Below, piece by piece: positions 10,820 through 21,600 of a stretch of 64,000 bases of DNA. Source of the stretch: Tubulanus polymorphus (Eukaryota > Nemertea > Palaeonemertea > Tubulaniformes > Tubulanidae); contig NC_134030.1 of NCBI RefSeq assembly GCF_964204645.1, positions 1,653,855 to 1,717,854 on the forward strand, in the 5' to 3' direction. How positions within the stretch are numbered: position 1 is the first letter of the stretch; each line of letters begins with the position of its first letter. The notes beneath the pieces were generated by a model. It was given only the letters and a program-made list of their open reading frames with translations, had not been told where the DNA came from and searched no databases. Position numbers and translations under genes: made by a program.

Positions 10820-11730
10820 GTTTCCCACCATCTTTCAAAAGAGAACTATCGATATATCATTAGCTACAAGGAAACTTTTCAGAAACTTTTTCAGGTCATT
10901 CTTTCTTGTATTATTAGCATTTGATTCTCTATATATCGTCAGAACATGGACTCAGAGTGTTTCTTTAATGGTTAAGAATGTCTCTTTAACCAACATCCCC
11001 CTAGCCTGCTTCCTACATATCCCTTCCCTTTCCTCCTGATTACCTTTGATCCCCACTGCCTAGCAGCTAACAGCTGCTGCTATTTTATCTGGTTTACATG
11101 TTTTGCAGATAGTGTCTGTTATGCTATAGTTGTTCTTTTAATCGTTTAACTTCTTCATCTGAAATTTCATTATTCTAATTTCAGTTTCACGCAGGAAATG
11201 GTTCATGAAAATCTGCATTGAGACTGGGACGAAATGTGCATTGAGACGGATGAAATCTGCATGAACAGAGATATACTTTAAGATCCCCATTTTATCCATC
11301 GGAGTGAATGTACATCCACTACTCACAGGTAGCAAACCTACAAACGCTTAACACTCATCCCTGGGCCCTGATTCAAAAATAAAAAAAAAAGATTAAATTA
11401 AGAATTAACATTTTTATGAATCAGTGATCAGTTTCATAAAATAATTCCTAAATTAATTTTAGGGGTTTATTATTTCAGATTGAAATGAATTCTTCATGTT
11501 TATGCAATTCTCATTATCTTTCATTGCAGCATTTATATATTCAATTTTAATCATACATGTGAAATATATAATGTATTTTCAGGGAAACGTAAACAAGAAA
11601 GGAAGGGAAGAAAGAGAAGGGAAGAAAGAGAAGGGAAGAAAGAGTTGGATGATTAATGCGCACTTATTCTCCATTCCGAATTCCTGTATTCGACTCTAGG
11701 TGATCATCATACGAACGAGATATAGAAAAA
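10820..11730. other. No gene seen; AT-rich with purine tract
   Basis: This stretch holds only short ORFs. 'ggaagaaagagaagg' is repeated three times at about 11600-11645. 'ccctgggccctgattcaaaa' at 11360 resembles the end of the MITE family at 18747-18862. Confidence 0.4.
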
Positions 11731-11733
11731 AAA

Positions 11734-12205
11734 CATTACTGAAGTCATCTCTATTTTTTAGTCTCAATTTGTATTTCTAATTCAATTTACTAAGTGTGTA
11801 AGTCATCATTTGGATAAGTCGTCACATTACTGAAGTCATCTCTATTTTTTAGTCTCAATTTGTATTTCTAATTCAATTTACTAAGTGTGTAAGACATCAT
11901 TTGGATAAGTCGTCACATTACTGAAGTCATCTCTATTTTTTAGTCTCAGTTTGTATTTCTAATTCAATTTACTAAGTGTGTAAGTCATCATTTGGATAAG
12001 TCGTCACATTACTGAAGTCATCTCTATTTTTTAGTCTCAGTTTGTATTTCTAATTCAATTTACTAAGTGTGTAAGTCATCATTTGGATAAGTCGTCACAT
12101 TACTGAAGTCATCTCTATTTTTTAGTCTCAATTTGTATTTCTAATTCAATTCACTAAGTGTGTAAGTCATCATTTGGATAAGTCGTCACATTATTGAAGT
12201 CATCT
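11734..12205. repeat. 91-bp tandem repeat, ~5.2 units
   Basis: The unit is 'cattactgaagtcatctcta' followed by 'ttttttagtctcaatttgta' and so on to 'ggataagtcgtca'. Unit starts are near 11734, 11825, 11916, 12007, 12098 and 12189. Units differ by single substitutions only. Confidence 0.93.
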
Positions 12206-12659
12206 CTATTTTGAAGTCTCAATTAGTATTCAGTTTACTTCAGATAACGTAATTTGGTTTAATCACAAGTCGTCAACATTATAATCAATGTAACTACAGT
12301 GACTACATTATTGTCCTTTTATTGAGAAATTTATGTTAATTTTTGATTTCTGGGATAAATCAAAATTCAAATGTTATCATTTTTTGTATCAAAAATTGTA
12401 AAAAATTGAATAATTTGTGTGCTATTGAAACATTCAGTTATGGGGAGTTTTAAGCTCAGAAAACTTTGAGCCTGTTTATACAAGTGTTGTAACAAGTGTT
12501 GAACAATTCAAAGATCATGTTTTTTATACTTTGTCATGTTAGAAAAAATGTTTTCTAGTATATTGATGTTTCTAAAAAAACATATGATTCAACTTTAAAA
12601 GGCCAACAAGCCTTCTAATAAAACTAGTTTGTCATATATATATATATATTACTTGGTCA

Positions 12660-12974
12660 TTGTCAAGTTTTTTTAAAAATATTTTGGTTTTCTCAGCTTT
12701 CTCTGGTGGAAATTTCTTCGTGGAATTCCTCTTCTATACAAGTTCCTCCTCAGACTGTTTTTATGCGAGAGTTTATAACAACCGGATCCTCAGAAAATGG
12801 TCGGAGTGCCAAGTCTTCGATTTAAGATCACCAGTCTTATCTGAGACCATAAGTTCACTAGCAAGTTTCACTAGCGATTCCAACAGCTATAGGATGGAAC
12901 AGTATTATTATATAGGTCACCACTGTGCAATTGAGCCCAGATCATCAGAAAAAGATAAAAGTGAAGATATGTGA
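12660..12974 (+). CDS. Possible terminal exon, unknown product
   Basis: The 104-codon frame contains a likely acceptor, 'ggttttctcag' before 12702, after which the peptide reads FSGGNFFVEFLFYTSSSSD. It continues through KWSECQVFDLRSP to KDKSEDM-stop. Composition is mixed and not repeat-derived. The frame might be the last exon of a gene whose upstream exons I could not find. No family is recognised. Confidence 0.3.
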   Translation: MSSFFKNILVFSAFSGGNFFVEFLFYTSSSSDCFYARVYNNRILRKWSECQVFDLRSPVLSETISSLASFTSDSNSYRMEQYYYIGHHCAIEPRSSEKDKSEDM

Positions 12975-13119
12975 TGGGATTCATTGAAAATTTTGCATAT
13001 ATAATTAATTCATTGAACTACTTAATTTGTATGATTTATTTTTTGGGAATTTTCGAATTTGTCATCAATAACTAGTATATATTTCTTTTCAAGTTGTGAG
13101 CGATCTAGTTCTCTGTCGA

Positions 13120-13430
13120 CCCATTGAAAATGAATCGACTCTGAACTGTAGAACTGGACCCAGGGAGCTGAATCTCGCGTGCCACAGCAAGATACAGAGC
13201 TCTTCAATGTCTTAACCGTCAGGTGCTGCCCCTAAACAAATCAATAGCGGTAAATCTGTGAACTAACTTATAGCTCGCTTGCCAGAGTAGAATCATAGCG
13301 AGCTGTCTAAAATCTTGAACCGTCTAGTGCTGCCCCTTAATCGATATGTAACGGAAAAGTGAATTTATTACTCGCATGCCACAGTAGTTGAGTAGTTGGA
13401 ACATCATGATAGACTCGTTTTTCTGTGCAG
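13120..13430. repeat. Fragments of a dispersed element with CTCGCxTGCCACAG ends
   Basis: Three close copies of 'ctcgc(g/t/a)tgcca(c/g)ag' occur at about 13168, 13275 and 13373, with 'gcggtaaatctgtgaactaa' between. The same motif and internal sequence recur at 58845-58990, and the end motif alone at about 21845, 21865, 27338 and 50322, and as CTCGCTTGCC in the hairpin elements at 50162 and 51148. It is probably a non-autonomous DNA element family. Confidence 0.55.
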
Positions 13431-13628
13431 CTATAACGGGAACTATTTCAGATCTGATAATGAATATAAACTCAGTCACAGTTCGATAACAAACGCCGCT
13501 GGGTGAAATTGATGTAAACAAATAATCGTGTTGAAATTGAATTTAGTTTAAGATATATTTTCGTGGTAGTTTTTATTTTCAAGCTGTTTACGTTCACTTC
13601 AAATGATGAAACGATGAAACCATATTAA

Positions 13629-13967
13629 ATACATCCCTGTGTTAGTGGGGATTTTGAGTTTTGGTCCTTTCCGTATCTTCTAGAAACATCAAGTAGAAAG
13701 GCATTAACTGAACCCTATGTCTTTAACTTCAGGAGTCTATATGGAGTTTTCGGATGCCTCTTTTCCTCACTTCTTGCATTCGTCACTATTAGAAATCCGG
13801 ACAAACTGAATTCAGTTCGACGAGGCCGAAGAACAGAAGACCAAAGAGTGATCTGCACTAGCCGCAGGGTTCGTGTTGGCCTGGACCGGTGGGAGGCAAT
13901 CAAACCCCGACACGTGAAGATGTATCCTCAAAAATGGATACCGGAACGCTTCTCTGGTTTACGATGA
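13629..13967 (+). CDS. Open frame without start codon; candidate last exon (112 codons)
   Basis: The frame runs from just after a TAA at 13626 to TGA at 13965 without an ATG near its start. A good acceptor 'gtctttaacttcag' ends at 13730. After it the frame reads SLYGVFGCLFSSLLAFVTIR and later RRVRVGLDRWEAIKPRHVKM, ending RFSGLR-stop. The second part is basic with a Trp-containing helix-like segment. I do not recognise it confidently. The length without stops in AT-rich DNA and the acceptor favour a real exon. Confidence 0.35.
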   Translation: MHPCVSGDFEFWSFPYLLETSSRKALTEPYVFNFRSLYGVFGCLFSSLLAFVTIRNPDKLNSVRRGRRTEDQRVICTSRRVRVGLDRWEAIKPRHVKMYPQKWIPERFSGLR

Positions 13968-14425
13968 TTAGTCTGCAGGAGTAACTCTTTGGCGGGGCGT
14001 GATCGCGTGAATAGCCCAAACTAAACCTTCAGAGTTCACTGTACTACAGCATACAACATCTGATAACTTGCATAATAAAGCGCGGCGTGCATGAAAAGAA
14101 TTGTATAAATGCGGGCAAGATTCCGTGCCCTGGCAATCGAACGCCGGAGTGGAGGTATTCCATACACTGGTAGGTGAGTCGGAGCATAGACTGGTTGCTT
14201 GTCCAATAGAGACCGGTAACCAGTCTAGCCACCTCACGATCAGTCTACATTGATTATTTTATCATTTTATACACAATTTTTATTATGTTAATAAGATAAA
14301 TCTGCCAAAGCTCAACAATTTGAATTAGTGAAAACCGATGTGCGAAGTCGTCAATTCAGTAGCCCGATAGAGCCCGGTAACCAGTCTAACTGACAATGTT
14401 CATTGCGCGGGAATGAACAGGCAAC
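13968..14425. repeat. Relics with GGTAACCAGTC inverted-repeat motif
   Basis: 'gaccggtaaccagtctagcc' (about 14209) and 'gcccggtaaccagtctaact' (about 14371) match the inverted 'agactggttgccggtctc' series at 51440-51530 and 'aggcaaccagtctagtttt' at 58809. They are probably ends of a MITE family. No gene is seen. Confidence 0.45.
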
Positions 14426-14429
14426 CAAT

Positions 14430-15420
14430 CTACGATGAAAAATCATTTCTGAAAAATTATGAACGGAGATATTCATTTTACTTTGAATTTTGAATTATCT
14501 TATAAAACTGACAGCCATATTAACCAAAGTATTAATAGTAAATCTGATAAAATCTAATACAGGTTTTAGAATAGGTGAAAACTGATTTATGTGAAGCCGT
14601 CGGTTCAGAAGACTGATCCGTAGAATCGTTCGCCACTTTCTTCCGGTCCACTTACTTCCGCGTTTGTGATTTGCATACAAGTAGTTTGAATGTTAAATGT
14701 ATTAAGCCGCGTGTTGATTGGTTGAGGTCAGTGCGGTTTACTGAACGATGACAAGCTGTCAGCTGATCGAATCATTCGTTTCACAGACATTACGAAGTAA
14801 GTATATTTTACATCTATGATCAAAAATTGTAGTGTAAAAAAACTCAAAACTAAGGCCTCTATAAATGATCGATTGACTTTAAATGATTACTTTAGCACAG
14901 CTCTTGTAGACAATGATTAGGTGTCATAGTAGTTTAGCTCGAAAGTGCACATATAAGGTTAATTTTCATCCCTTATTTAGAGACCGAGGTATTGAGCGTC
15001 CATTTCAGCCCTTAAAACATCATCAACCTACCTCAAACTGACTGTTTTTAAATCCAGCAATAGTTACCTAACTATTGACTCATCATGGATTCGATTCAAA
15101 AACAATTTTTGATGATCATAGTGATTCGAAACGTTTGAATTTTTGAAAAACACGAATGCTAAATGACGGATCCGGACTTCGATTGCGGCCCAATGGCAGA
15201 GTTGATTTTCTTATTTGGAATTTGAAGATATAAATCACTGAAATCAATTGGTTTTCTCAACCAAAATTAAAATTAAGAAGAATTTAGGATGGAGATGTTT
15301 GATTTTCATTTTGTCTAAAATGCCGACTTAAAAATTAATTCAATTGAATCAAATTAATGAATTCATCATTTCACGATATTATAGATAATCAAAATGTGAA
15401 TATGAAATCACCTTTTCAAT
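14430..15420. other. No gene seen
   Basis: This is AT-rich sequence without a convincing frame, repeat or RNA gene. Confidence 0.4.
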
Positions 15421-15421
15421 C

Positions 15422-17645
15422 GCTGTTTTTGGGTAAGATCGCAGTTTTTAGGTAAGATCGCAGTTTTTAGGTTAGATCGCTGTTTTGAGGTTAGATCACC
15501 GTTTTTGGTTAGATTGCTGTTTCGTGTTAGATCACTTTTTGTGTTAGATCACAGTTTTTTTGTTAGGTCGCTGTTTTTGGGTTAGATCGCTGTTTTGTGT
15601 TAGATCGCTGTTTTAGGTTAGATCGCAGTTTTTAGGTTACATTGCAGTATTTTGGTTAGACCGCAGTTTTTTGTTAGATCGCAGTTTTTAAGTTAGATCG
15701 CTGTTTTGGGTTAGATCACAGTTTTTGTGTTAGATCGCTGTTTTAGGTTAGATCGCAGTTTTTAAGTTAGATCGCAGTTTTTGTGTTAGATCGCTGTTTT
15801 AGGTTAGATCGCAGTTTTTAAGTTAGATCGCTGTTTTGGGTTAGATCACAGTTTTTGTGTTAGATCGCTGTTTTTAGGTTAGATCGCAGTTTTTAGGTTA
15901 CATTGCAGTATTTAGGTTAGACCGCAGTTTTTTGTTAGATCGCAGTTTTTAAGTTAGATCGCTGTTTTGGGTTAGATCACAGTTTTTGTGTTAGATCGCT
16001 GTTTTAGGTTAGATCGCAGTTTATAAGTTAGATCGCAGTTTTTGTGTTAGATCGCTGTTTTAGGTTAGATCGCAGTTTTTAAGTTAGATCGCTGTTTTGG
16101 GTTAGATCACAGTTTTTGTGTTAGATCGCTGTTTTTAGGTTAGATCGCAGTTTTTAGGTTACATTGCAGTATTTGGGTTAGACCGCAGTTTTTTTGTTAG
16201 ATCGCAGTTTTTAAGTTAGATTGCTGTTTTGGGTTAGATCACAGCTTTTGTGTTAGATCACAGTTTTTGGGTTAGACCACAGTTTTTTTGTTAGATCGCA
16301 GTTTTTAAGTTAGATCGCTGTTTTGGGTTAGATCACAGTTTTTGTGTTAGATCGCTGTTTTTAGGTTAGATCGCAGTTTTTAGGTTACATTGCAGTATTT
16401 AGGTTAGACCGCAGTTTTTTTGTTAGATCGCAGTTTTTAAGTTAGATCGCTGTTTTGGGTTAGATCACAGTTTTTGTGTTAGATCGCTGTTTTGGGTTAG
16501 ATCACAGTTTTTGTGTTAGATAGCTTTTTTAGGTTAGATTGCTGTTTTTGGGTTAGATCGCTGTTTTAGGTTAGATCACAGTTTTTGGGTTAGATCGCTG
16601 TTTTGGGTTAGATCACAGTTTTTGTGTTAGATCGCTGTTTTTGTGTTAGATCGCTGTTTTGGGTTAGATCACAGTTTTTGGGTTAGATCGCTGTTTTTGG
16701 GTTAGATCGCTGTTTTGGGTTAGATCACAGTTTTTGGGTTAGATCGCTGTTTTTGGGTTAGATCGCTGTTTTGGGTTAGATCACAGTTTTTGGGTTAGAT
16801 CGCTGTTTTTGGGTTAAATTGCTGTTTTTGTGTTGGATCATTGTTTTTTGTGTTAGATCATTGTTTTTGGGTTAGATCGATGTTTTTGTGTTAGATCGCA
16901 TTTTTGTGTTAGATCACTGGTTTTTTGTTAGATTGCAGTTTTTAGGTTAGATCGCTGTTTTTGAGTTAGATCGCTGTTTTGTGTTAGATCGCCGTTTTGT
17001 GTTAGATCACTGTTTTGTGTTAGATCGCCGTTTTTAGGTTAGATTGCTGTTTTTAGGTTAGATCGCTGTTTTTAGGTTAGATCGCTGTTTTTAGGTTATA
17101 TCGCAGTTTTTGTGTTAGATCACTGTTATTGTGTTAGATAGCAGTTTTTAGGTTAGATCGCTGTTTTTGAGTTAAATCGCCTTTTTGGGTTAGATCACAG
17201 TTTATGTGTTAGATCACAGCTTTTAGGTTAGATTGCTGTTTTAAGGTTAGATCCCTTTTTTTTCTTAGATCGCAGTATTTAGGTTAGATCGCTTTTTTTG
17301 GATTAGATCGCTGTTTTTGGGTTAGATCGCAGTTATTGTGTTAGATCGCAGTTTTTTGTTAGATCGCTGTTTTTGGGTTAGACCGCAGTGTTTAGGTTAG
17401 ATTGCAGTTTTTGGGTTAGAACACTGTTTTTCTGTTAGATCGCAGTTTTTTGTTAGATCGCTGTTTTAGGTTGGATCGCTGTTTTAGGTTAGATCGCAGT
17501 TTTTTGTTAGGTCGCTGTTTTTGGGTTAGAAAGCTGTTTTTGTGTTAGATTGGTGTTTTTAGGTTAGATCGCTATTTTTGTGTAAGATCGCTGTTTTTGG
17601 GTTAGATCGCTGTTTTTGGGTTAGATCGCTGTCTTTGTGTTTTTG
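15422..17645. repeat. ~20-bp degenerate satellite (GGTTAGATCGC(T/A)GTTTTT), >100 units
   Basis: About 2.2 kb of 17-21 bp units read 'gttagatcgctgtttttgg' with many length and base variants. Higher-order blocks of about 240 bp are visible between 15640 and 16480, where the order 'gcagtttttaggttacattg, cagtatttaggttagaccg' repeats. It ends just before the inverted 47-bp array. Confidence 0.95.
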
Positions 17646-17692
17646 TCAATCATCATATCAAGATTTGCAATCCCAGTTGCCTTCAAGTTTCA

Positions 17693-18545
17693 TATAGAGA
17701 ATTAGTGGATGTGGTGTCCCTGGACCCCTACATGCATCATATAGAGAATTAGTGGATGTGGTGTCCCTGGACCCCTACATGCACCATATAGAGAATTAGT
17801 GGATGTGGTGTCCCTGGACCCCTACATGCACCATATAGAGAATTAGTGGATCTATTGTTCCTGGACCCCTACATGCACCATATAGAGAATTAGTGGATGT
17901 GGTGTCCCTGGACCCCTACATGCACCATATAGAGAATTAGTGGATCTGGTGTTCCTGGACCCCTACATGCACCATATAGAGAATTAGTGGATGTGGTGTC
18001 CCTGGACCCCTACATGCACCATATAGAGAATTAGTGGATGTGGTGTCCCTGGACCCCTACATGCACCATATAGAGAATTAGTGGATGTGGTGTCCCTGGA
18101 CCCTTACATGCACCATATAGAGAATTAGTGGATGTGGTGTCCCTGGACCCCTACATGCATCATATAGAGAATTAGTGGATGTGGTGTCCCTGGACCCTTA
18201 CATGCACCATATAGAGAATTAGTGGATGTGGTGTCCCTGGACCCCTACATGCATCATATAGAGAATTAGTGGATGTGGTGTCCCTGGACCCCTACATGCA
18301 CCATATAGAGAATTAGTGGATGTGGTGTCCCTGGACCCCTACATGCATCATATAGAGAATTAGTGGATGTGGTGTCCCTGGACCCTTACATGCACCATAT
18401 AGAGAATTAGTGGATGTGGTGTCCCTGGACCCCTACATGCATCATATAGAGAATTAGTGGATGTGGTGTCCCTGGACCCCTACATGCACCATATAGAGAA
18501 TTAGTGGATGTGGTGTCCCTGGACCCCTACATGCACCATATAAAG
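17693..18545. repeat. 47-bp satellite array, ~18 units (orientation B, inverted)
   Basis: This is the reverse complement of the array at 8797-9695. It lies directly upstream of exon 1 of the nine-exon gene. The last unit differs from the consensus: CATATAGAG becomes CATATAAAG at 18537-18545. Confidence 0.97.
18537..18545 (+). promoter_or_regulatory. Possible TATA box in last satellite unit
   Basis: TATAAA at 18539-18544 arises by one G-to-A change from the satellite consensus TATAGA. It lies 80 bp upstream of the exon 1 ATG. The inverted intact exon 1 copy at 63781-63843 has the same change at the same distance (63922-63928), whereas the broken copy at 8667-8729 does not. A promoter role is inferred. 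Confidence 0.35.
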
Positions 18546-18623
18546 AATTAGTTCACTGAACCAGAATAAGACTGACTGATATATTTTCAAATGATTTAAT
18601 ATTTTTACTTGTTTTTCTAGATA

Positions 18624-18686
18624 ATGCCGAAGGCAAATAAAAAAACTCGGGGCGTGGGGCCCTCAACATCTAGCCCCTATAATAAA
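18624..18686 (+). CDS. Exon 1 of the MPKA gene
   Basis: 63 nt, 21 codons, MPKANKKTRG then VGPSTSSPYNK, ending at donor GTAAGT in phase 0. 'gtttttctag' immediately upstream looks like an acceptor, so a noncoding 5' exon is possible. Otherwise the TATA-like site 80 bp upstream would put the ATG in the first exon. Five further copies exist on the minus strand. Confidence 0.75.
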
Positions 18687-21600
18687 GTAAGTACAAATTT
18701 ACTGCTTCCATGCTTATTTATTCATCCCATACTTAGTATTTTGTACCCCTGGGTCCAGTTTCACAAAGAGGATTAACGCCTAAATCGATTTAAGATAAAC
18801 TGTATTAATGAAGGAATTAAATCGATTTAAGAGTTAAACCTGTTTGTGAAACTGGGCCCTGAATTGCATCTAGAATGAAAAAAAAGAAAAAAAAATATTG
18901 AAAATAACGTTGGTGAAATATTTCTCGATCTCTCTGGATTTCTGCTCAATGCATCGTTTAGTAAAATATCGATATTCTCTAAAAGTAAAGATATAAGTAT
19001 AAAAATATTGTATTGAATCGTGATTAGTTACTGTATGCGCTGCTAGTTGTTGCCCAACCCATAGCCTCATTTCTCTCCATTCTAAATTTGCATTGTTTAA
19101 CATTGTCTGGTCGCTATGGAAACTATTTATTTAAGTTTCTTTGTGGTATCCATGGCAACAGTAACGTTTAGGTAGTGGCACCAATTATGGGTCCCAACGT
19201 TCCCATGGCGATACATGAGAAAATTTATCCTATTTTTGACCTACATGACGTAAGATGGTAGTGAGTCGATGACGTCATTTTTGTCTCACCACTAATGAAA
19301 AAAAAAATTAAATGAAAAAAAAAGGAAGAAATCGTTAGAATTACGTTTATGAAATTTTTCTGGATCGGCTAAATGTATTGTTCCATTAAATATCGACATT
19401 CTCTAAAATTATAGGCATCAATATCAAAATGATGATACAGCAGACTCCGCTTAACTCTGTTCTATTTGGACCATTAATTAACCGAATACCAACTTTTTAA
19501 AATTTTAGGATTTTTACGTTAAGGATCAGAAAATGTGTATGCAATTTCAACCGGGTACCGAGTAGGGTGGCCGAGTCTACTGTAGTCTGCTGCCCCCTCG
19601 AATCCATTACCTTATTATCTCTCAATTTGCATTGTTTGACCTCGTCTGGTTGCTATGGAAACTATTTAGTTATATCAGGAACGGTTTTTTCGATGTAACC
19701 AGTGGCAACATTTAACAGGCGTGTCCGTCCTAGAGATAAACTGTCTGATTTCACAGCCACATCCGTCCTGGAGATAAACTGTTAGATAAACTCTGATTTC
19801 GCGTCCGTCCTATTTCTTGTCATTGTATGAATATGTTTTCTCTTTTATAGGGTACAGCGCAGCAACAACAACAACAACAACAACAACAGCAACAGCAACA
19901 ACAACAACAAAAATTTAATATTTCTATGTCGGGAATAGACGTAAGTTATCGTAAACGCCTGTTTGAAGTCATCATTCTTGAGCTTGAAACCGAAATTTAT
20001 ATTATAGAATATTAAACCCTGCTTCTGCTACTGACAGGTAATGTCCGTCATACATTACTGCATCGTCAAATCTATACCAGGGTGCACCCAGGCAGATCGT
20101 TCGCATCATCACATGCAAAGGGCTGATTATTTTGGAACCCAGTTTTTATCAGCTGGAACATTCTGCACATTCGACCATATTGATTGATAGCCCGTTATAG
20201 ACGAGTGGAGAAAAACTGAAAAACCAGTTCGGAAAAACTTCGATTGATTTCACTCACATTTACAGAAATTTGGTCCGACCCCAAAACCATTTACTTACAC
20301 TATACAAATCAGATCAGGTTTTTAACATTGTCTTTGATTGTATTTTCAGTTTTTGCCGACAACGCCGCCCAGTGGTGTTTCGACGCCGGTAAGTGATAAC
20401 TATTTTCTAATAAATCACGCTTATTTCAATTTGTAATTTGAAAATAGAGGGTAGTAGCTGTTATGTATAAATTATGCTAATTAGGAATAAATTCATATTC
20501 GATTAAGTCTCATTATCGTAGAAGTCATATATTAATGATGCTATCTCTAAAGTTGTCATTTAAATTAAGTGTTATATTTACTACTTCATTTGCTTCATGA
20601 CCCAAAAACCTCTACTATATAACTACTGGTTTTGTTCTAATCTTGGAGAATTTGCTGCAAAATTTACTTATCATTTGTTAAACAGTTTTTATTGAAAACC
20701 TGAATCAGTGATACATGCATTCATGAATATCCATCTAATATTTTGTTTTATTTTATCTTTACAGGATTTATCACCGATACAGCACGTGGACGTAAGAGAT
20801 TAAACATTGATCTTGAATTTTAAGTTCAAACTAATTTATTTTTTATCTCACTCGGGACTATAGTTATTGCGTTCACTTTGCGTCCAGTTGTCTCGGGTAG
20901 TTTTTGATTTATCGTGTTGATAATTGGGTATATACTCAAACTCAAAATATCGGCGCAATTGGAATTAAGATGGCGCACTTGTATGTCCATTTTTTTCCCC
21001 GGCAAAATTAGCACTTTAGCAGATTTTAAGGATCAATTCTGTTGTTATATTACATTGAAATCAGAGTTTAATATATATCGGTATAGAGCAGATTTTTGCT
21101 CTAGTTATAAATAAAGTTATAAATAATCTCATGACATGTTCTGTATATGTGTAGTGAGTTTCAATGTCTTTGGTTCCTTTTAAACCAGGGGGAGTTAAAT
21201 TTGAAAATGTCAGATCGTCGAGCATTTCAGACCGCTTCCAAAGTGGGTCCCTGCACCCCTAGTTATACCGTTAATATTTTAATAATATATTGATATACCA
21301 TACATTGATATCGGTCTTGTAATTGGATCAACAACCATGAGATCAAAACACAGCAAATATGAACCTGCTGTGAATCAATAGATTTGTGATAAATGTAATG
21401 AAATTGTTATTTTTCATATTGACTTTTTGAGTTAAGGGTCTGTTGTATAAGAGTATTTGGTCTCGCGTGTCAATGTATGATATCAATCTGTTGTATTTCC
21501 TCGTTCCAATGTTTAAAAGGTGTTCGTCACCTTATATTAATAAACTACTTTAACCGTTAGATGGCGCCATAAGTGTGATATTTGATTTATGGGATACCCG

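Noticed and set aside
10595-10924. Plus-strand Pro/Ala/Ser-rich ORFs opposite the last-exon copy (also minus ORFs at 33987-34253)
   Set aside because: GC-rich antisense shadows of exon 9 and its copy. The sense frame is supported by splice phase and by paralogue conservation.
13860-14160. tRNA gene or tRNA-derived SINE (B-box-like words on the minus strand)
   Set aside because: 'ggcgttcgattgcc' and 'ggggtttgattgcc' resemble a B box, but no A box, cloverleaf or tail at the right spacing is visible.
15422-17645. Telomere-like sequence (GGTTAG words)
   Set aside because: The unit is ~20 bp GGTTAGATCGCTGTTTTT, not TTAGGG, and lies internally between other repeats.
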